Source: Clostridia bacterium
GTDB lineage: Bacteria > Bacillota > Clostridia > Oscillospirales > Acutalibacteraceae
DNA: 44,164 nucleotides
Reading direction: 5' to 3'
NCBI GenBank assembly: GCA_017474125.1
Contig: JAFVIF010000037.1
Location: forward strand, 1-44,164
Every line of letters starts with the position of its first letter. Positions within the stretch are counted from its first letter, which is position 1. Position numbers and translations under genes: made by a program. Positions 40,937 to 44,164 of the stretch are shown piece after piece. Below the pieces are notes generated by a model. The model made no database searches. It was not told where the DNA came from and saw only the letters and a program-made list of their open reading frames with translations.

Positions 40937-40963
40937 GTACCTTTTTTCTCCTTTGCATATAAT
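40935..40963 (+). promoter_or_regulatory. Possible promoter of the DUF11 gene
   Basis: TATAAT at 40958-40963 lies 17 bases after TTGTAC (40935-40940), which matches the -35 consensus in only three positions. It begins in the tail of the preceding terminator. Confidence 0.35.
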
Positions 40964-41009
40964 GTAGAGAAGGGCTCGCTCTTCAAAAATAAAAGAAGGG
41001 AGAATAAAA

Positions 41010-41858
41010 ATGGCTGTTTTTACTAACGTTGCTACCCTGACCTACAACGGAAACACAACCAATTCCAACGTAGTAACAGGGGAAATACTTGAGGTTCTTT
41101 CGGCTAACAAAACCGCGTTAAATGACACCTACGGAGCAAATGATAATATAACCTACGTTATTAATATTATAAACTCGGGCAGTAGTGCGGTTGAAAATTT
41201 AACCGTTACCGATAATCTGGGTGTCTATAGCGTAGATGAGCAAAGCTTCGTGCCTCTTGCCTTGGTGGACGGCAGTGTAAGGTATTTTGTTAACGGTATT
41301 CTGCAGGCTACACCTACCGTTCTTGCAGGACCTCCGCTTACTGTCAGCGGAATTAATATTCCTGCTAATTCTAACGCATATATTGCGTATGAAGCTGTCA
41401 CTACACCCTTTGCGCCCCTTGGCGAAGGTGCAACTATAACTAATCAGGCGGTTATAAACGGTGTGGGTCTTACCGACGTTACCGTCAGCGAAACGGTAAC
41501 GAGTCGCAATGAAGCCTTGCTTACCGTTACAAAGGCGCTTGCTCCTACGGTAGTGTTGGAAAACGGTGAAATAACCTATACCTTCACCATTCAAAACTTC
41601 GGCAGCGCTCCTGCAGTTGCAACCGATGACGTTGTATTAAGTGATACCTTTAATCCTGCTTTAACAATCACCTCGGTAACCTTTAACGGTCAAGCATTTG
41701 CAGAAGGAACCGATTACACCTATAATCCTGCAACGGGCGAATTTACTACTCTTGCAGGGCGAATTACCGTACCTGCCGCTACCTTCGTCAGAAACGATGA
41801 CGGCACCTATTCGGTAACACCTGGAGTATCAACCCTTACTGTTGTCGGAACGGTATAA
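41010..41858 (+). CDS. DUF11 (TIGR01451) beta-domain protein without signal peptide
   Basis: The 282-residue protein has two DUF11-type immunoglobulin-like repeats. The first (about 30-140) begins NKTALNDTYGANDNITYVINIINSGS; the second (about 168-282) begins LLTVTKALAPTVVLENGEITYTFTIQNFGS. Each has the alternating V-x-N-x-G strands and an LTVTDNL or VLSDTFNP segment. It contains no Cys, Trp or His, no signal peptide, no LPXTG and no membrane helix. DUF11 repeats are usually surface-exposed, so the lack of an export signal is odd; a spore-coat or non-classical surface role is possible but unproven. GAAGGGAG precedes the ATG. It has terminators on both sides. Confidence 0.85.
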   Translation: MAVFTNVATLTYNGNTTNSNVVTGEILEVLSANKTALNDTYGANDNITYVINIINSGSSAVENLTVTDNLGVYSVDEQSFVPLALVDGSVRYFVNGILQATPTVLAGPPLTVSGINIPANSNAYIAYEAVTTPFAPLGEGATITNQAVINGVGLTDVTVSETVTSRNEALLTVTKALAPTVVLENGEITYTFTIQNFGSAPAVATDDVVLSDTFNPALTITSVTFNGQAFAEGTDYTYNPATGEFTTLAGRITVPAATFVRNDDGTYSVTPGVSTLTVVGTV

Positions 41859-41863
41859 AAACA

Positions 41864-41901
41864 AAAAGCTACGCTAATCAAACGGTTAGCGTAGCTTTTA
41901 A
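41864..41901. terminator. Bidirectional terminator between the DUF11 gene and the esterase gene
   Basis: A 14-bp stem (41864-41877 with 41886-41899), including GCTACGCTAA and its complement, has A and T runs on both sides. It ends both convergent genes. Confidence 0.88.
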
Positions 41902-41917
41902 AATCAGGTTCGGATTA

Positions 41918-42661
41918 TTAGTGTTTGCTTATAAAGTCGAATAAGTACGGTTCTATTCTGCGGTCACCGTTTTGGTCGGGGAAGTCTGCAGAACAGTGTG
42001 TGCCTTCAAGCTCGGTTAAGGTTACGTCGCTATCGGGAAGAAAGCGCTTAAGAGAAGCATAGAAAAGCTTATTTTCCTCCGGTCGGCAAACCATATCCTT
42101 TGAATAGTAAAACATAAGAAGCGGGCGAAGGGTAAGAGCTGAATTAATGAAGCTTATAGGCGCCTTTTGGTCAATATACTGAATACGTGAGTCCATACCC
42201 ATTTCCTTCAGTACGTTAAAGTGGGTAAACGTTTGAGCGCTGTCCGAAATAAAACCGGTAATATCTAATTCTTCGTTTACACCTGCATTTTTTAAAAAAT
42301 CCTTATTCATACACAGCATCATAGTAAGGTATGCGCCCGCCGAGGAGCCACCGATAAAAACCTTACCGTTGCCGCCAAGCTCCTTTATTTTCTTAACCGT
42401 AAAGGCTACTGCATTTGCGGCGTCTACTATAAAATCGGGAAATTTGGCGGTAGGGTACATACGGTATTCGGCGGCAACAACGGCAATACCTTTTTTTACT
42501 AAGCCGCAGGGAATATCATTGCCCTTTCGGCTGCCGCTTACTATTCCTCCGCCGTGAAACCATATAAGGGTTGAAAAGCCACCTTGGTCGGGGGTAAATA
42601 TATCCAGCTTTTGGGCCTCGTTTTCGGGGAAAACGTATGGTAAATCTAAATATTCCAACAT
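41918..42661 (-). CDS. Alpha/beta hydrolase, esterase/lipase (HGGG) type
   Basis: The 247-residue protein has the oxyanion-hole WFHGGG, the nucleophile Ser in GGSSAGAYL, an Asp in the YSKD block, and a His in EGTHCSADF, which complete the triad of hormone-sensitive-lipase/BD-FAE-like esterases. It has no signal peptide. GGAGT precedes the ATG. Its start codon shares one base with the stop of the small membrane protein gene upstream, so the two form an operon opposite a LysR regulator. A role in removing acetyl or aryl esters from an imported compound is a guess from context. Confidence 0.85.
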   Translation of the reverse strand: MLEYLDLPYVFPENEAQKLDIFTPDQGGFSTLIWFHGGGIVSGSRKGNDIPCGLVKKGIAVVAAEYRMYPTAKFPDFIVDAANAVAFTVKKIKELGGNGKVFIGGSSAGAYLTMMLCMNKDFLKNAGVNEELDITGFISDSAQTFTHFNVLKEMGMDSRIQYIDQKAPISFINSALTLRPLLMFYYSKDMVCRPEENKLFYASLKRFLPDSDVTLTELEGTHCSADFPDQNGDRRIEPYLFDFISKH

Positions 42662-42948
42662 TATTTTACTCCTGAATTTTTATCAAGCGCTTTGTTTCTG
42701 AAATATAGTACAATGTCGGCGCCAACCATAATAAAGTTGAGCACGTAGAAGAAAAGCACGTACCATTTGAAGCCGTTTTCGTTAATAAGCTTCGAGGTTA
42801 TGCCGCAAACGTAACCAAACTCAATAAAAAGCAAAAAAGCAATGCTTTTTCCTTTTGCGGTGCGAGCCTTGTAGGATTTTATAACGTTTAAGGGCCATGA
42901 ACAACCAAAGCTTACGATCATAAAAATTTCAAGAATTTCTGCCAACAT
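42661..42948 (-). CDS. SemiSWEET-like three-helix membrane protein (PQ-loop type)
   Basis: The 95-residue protein has three hydrophobic helices with short loops, the size and topology of bacterial SemiSWEET sugar carriers, which work as dimers. The first helix ends GCSWPLNVIKSYKARTAKGKS, which fits the SWEET Pro followed by a basic stretch. The match is by pattern and not by a strong motif, so an unrelated small membrane protein is possible. I take the ATG at 42948 with GGAGG upstream; the longer frame from 42963 would use that site as coding sequence. It is the first gene of the pair with the esterase. Confidence 0.6.
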   Translation of the reverse strand: MLAEILEIFMIVSFGCSWPLNVIKSYKARTAKGKSIAFLLFIEFGYVCGITSKLINENGFKWYVLFFYVLNFIMVGADIVLYFRNKALDKNSGVK

Positions 42949-42976
42949 TTTTAATTCCTCCAATTCATTTTTAGTA

Positions 42977-43005
42977 AGTATAACAGATTAATAATATTTA
43001 GTAAA
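42977..43005 (-). promoter_or_regulatory. Promoter of the SemiSWEET-esterase pair
   Basis: On the minus strand TTTACT (43005-43000) and TATACT (42982-42977) are 17 bases apart, about 30 bases before the ATG at 42948. Confidence 0.5.
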
Positions 43006-43038
43006 GTATATAATAATTAATAGTTGATATATACTTTA
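43002..43038. promoter_or_regulatory. Inverted repeat in the divergent promoter region, candidate LysR site
   Basis: TAAAGTATAT (43002-43011) is repeated inverted as ATATACTTTA (43029-43038) with 17 bases between. The left arm overlaps the -35 of the minus-strand pair and the right arm lies next to the -35 of lysR, so one regulator could control both. Confidence 0.45.
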
Positions 43039-43052
43039 ATATATAGTATAAT
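43024..43052 (+). promoter_or_regulatory. Sigma-A promoter of the LysR gene
   Basis: TTGATA (43024-43029) and TATAAT (43047-43052) are 17 bases apart; the ATG at 43068 would be about 9 bases from the predicted start site. Confidence 0.6.
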
Positions 43053-43067
43053 GCTTGCGGTGATTAT

Positions 43068-43922
43068 ATGGAATTATTGCAGTTAAGATATTTTTTAGAT
43101 AGCGCCGAAACCGAAAACTTTTCTAAAACAGCGGAAAAATATACGGTGCCTCCGTCAAGTGTTTCAATATCGGTTAAAAAATTGGAAAACGAAATAGGCT
43201 GCAGCCTTTTTGACAGAAACGGAAACAAGGTTTCGCTGAATTTAAAGGGAAAACTGCTCTACGGAGCAGTTAAAAAGGCAATAGAGGAGCTTGACGGTGC
43301 TGTTTCGTTGCTTTCGGAGCGTAGCGAGGAAATAGGTGAAATCAATATACTTATACGCAGTGAACGGCGCGTTATAATGCAACACATTATTGAGTTCAAG
43401 GAGCGTTTTCCTAACGTTGTGTTTCATATTATGCACGACTTTAACACTACTGATATCGAAAAATATCACATTATTATCGACAGCCATTCCGACGGTTATT
43501 CCGCCTTTAAGCGGTTTCCGTTGTTAAGCGAAAAAATGCGTTTTGCCGCAGGTAAAAACAATCCGCTATGTGATAAAAGGCTTACTCTTGATATGCTGTA
43601 CGGTCAAGGCTTTATATCTATGTGCGAGGGCAGCAGTATGAACAGGCTGACTAAGGAATATTGTAAAAGGGCAGGCTTTACCCCAAACATTATTATAGAA
43701 TGCGACGACCCGTATTATATAAGAAAATATATTGAACTTGATTTCGGTATAGCCCTCGTTCCTGAAATATCGTGGCAGGGTGAGCTTAGCGATAACGTGA
43801 AATATCTTGATATTATCGATTTCGACGAGCGTCGAGTTACCTACGCTTATCTTAATAAAAGCGCGGGGACTAATGCCGTCAGGTTTTATGAATATATTAA
43901 AAATATTTACAATTCAAAATAA
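43068..43922 (+). CDS. LysR-family transcriptional regulator
   Basis: The 284-residue protein starts with the LysR winged helix-turn-helix (1-60: LLQLRYFLDSAETENFSKTAEKYTVPPSSVSISVKKLENEIGCSLFDR) and a linker helix, followed by a periplasmic-binding-like effector domain (about 90-280). GGTGATT lies before the ATG. The gene is divergent from the SemiSWEET-esterase pair, the classical arrangement for a LysR that controls its neighbours, with a spaced inverted repeat between. The ligand cannot be told from the sequence. Confidence 0.93.
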   Translation: MELLQLRYFLDSAETENFSKTAEKYTVPPSSVSISVKKLENEIGCSLFDRNGNKVSLNLKGKLLYGAVKKAIEELDGAVSLLSERSEEIGEINILIRSERRVIMQHIIEFKERFPNVVFHIMHDFNTTDIEKYHIIIDSHSDGYSAFKRFPLLSEKMRFAAGKNNPLCDKRLTLDMLYGQGFISMCEGSSMNRLTKEYCKRAGFTPNIIIECDDPYYIRKYIELDFGIALVPEISWQGELSDNVKYLDIIDFDERRVTYAYLNKSAGTNAVRFYEYIKNIYNSK

Positions 43923-44074
43923 AAAGACAGAAGCTTTTATGAACAAGTCCGGTAAAAACGGACAATAGAAAAATAAACAGACCCCCTATGGTAGAATGAA
44001 ACAAACTACCAAACGGGAGTTGTTCTTAGGGATAAAATGCCTAAAAAAGCAAATTTTTGCGTTCTAATGTGTTA
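43923..44074. other. Gene-poor stretch, possible insertion-sequence remnant
   Basis: No convincing gene is seen. A GTCCG/CGGAC hairpin (43947-43963) lacks a T run, so it is a poor terminator for the LysR gene. The stretch starting TGAACAAGTCCGG at 43940 reads like an IS3-family end, and an isolated 23-codon frame (43998-44069) could be a transposase fragment or chance. This is a visual impression without a database comparison. Confidence 0.25.
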
Positions 44075-44111
44075 AAAAGCCGTGGTATGCGTCAGCATTA
44101 CCACGGCTTTT
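44075..44111 (-). terminator. Terminator of the minus-strand gene at the right edge
   Basis: AAAAGCCGTGGTA pairs with TACCACGGCTTTT, with inner pairing TGC/GCA around GTCA. On the minus strand it is followed by a run of T residues. Confidence 0.8.
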
Positions 44112-44117
44112 CGCCTT

Positions 44118-44164
44118 TTATTCCACTAAAAATTTATCTTTTTTAGGTGCAAGCAGTTTTGTAA
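44118..44164 (-). CDS. C-terminal end of a minus-strand gene cut by the window edge
   Basis: On the minus strand one frame reads TKLLAPKKDKFLVE and stops at 44118, seven bases before a strong terminator. The position just before the terminator supports a real gene end. Too little is present to name the product, and the other two frames also contain stops. Confidence 0.4.
   Translation of the reverse strand, partial: TKLLAPKKDKFLVE

Overview
The window looks like a chromosomal segment of a Gram-positive anaerobe of the class Clostridia, most likely an Oscillospirales/Ruminococcaceae-type gut bacterium. The grounds are moderately AT-rich DNA with AGGAGG-type ribosome binding sites, SAM-I and FMN riboswitches, an ECF-type riboflavin importer, a SpoIVFA/SpoIVFB-like protease pair, a TRAM-less RlmD, and the radical SAM TIGR03960/DUF2344 pair. 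This is inference from gene content; no rRNA is present. I see no rRNA, tRNA or CRISPR array.

Layout. 1-4.3 kb: a small one-helix membrane protein, a lone large serine recombinase beside an orphan hairpin terminator, then rlmD and a YbaK-type deacylase. 4.3-9.5 kb: a carbohydrate locus on the minus strand (clan GH-A-like hydrolase, SMP-30 lactonase, SDR dehydrogenase, mannonate dehydratase-like enzyme) with a divergent AraC regulator; dehydrogenase, lactonase and dehydratase together suggest a non-phosphorylative sugar-acid route. 9.5-18.3 kb: glycogen/maltodextrin breakdown (GH13 and glycogen phosphorylase), cardiolipin synthase, a sugar isomerase-like TIM barrel and an amidase lipoprotein. 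18.3-20.9 kb: a DUF1294 gene whose end runs into an FMN riboswitch controlling ribU, then metK behind a SAM-I riboswitch.

20.9-25.5 kb: an operon of a GNAT, an AUR1-like PAP2 protein and an atypical PlsC-like acyltransferase, divergent from an intramembrane-sensing two-component system. Both promoters flank a perfect 15-bp-arm inverted repeat. I consider this the best candidate for an undescribed functional module. 25.6-29.4 kb: an M23/M50 pair, a radical SAM protein and DUF2344. 29.5-31.6 kb: a sugar isomerase-like protein and a Gfo/Idh/MocA oxidoreductase.

31.7-40.9 kb: a nine-gene operon that encodes all seven shikimate steps (with an AroE-AroK fusion) plus chorismate mutase-prephenate dehydratase, prephenate dehydrogenase and an aminotransferase, so it can make phenylalanine and tyrosine from PEP and erythrose-4-phosphate. 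41.0-44.2 kb: a DUF11 beta-domain protein, an esterase and SemiSWEET-like pair divergent from a LysR regulator with a shared inverted repeat, a gene-poor stretch that may hold an insertion-sequence remnant, and the end of one more minus-strand gene.
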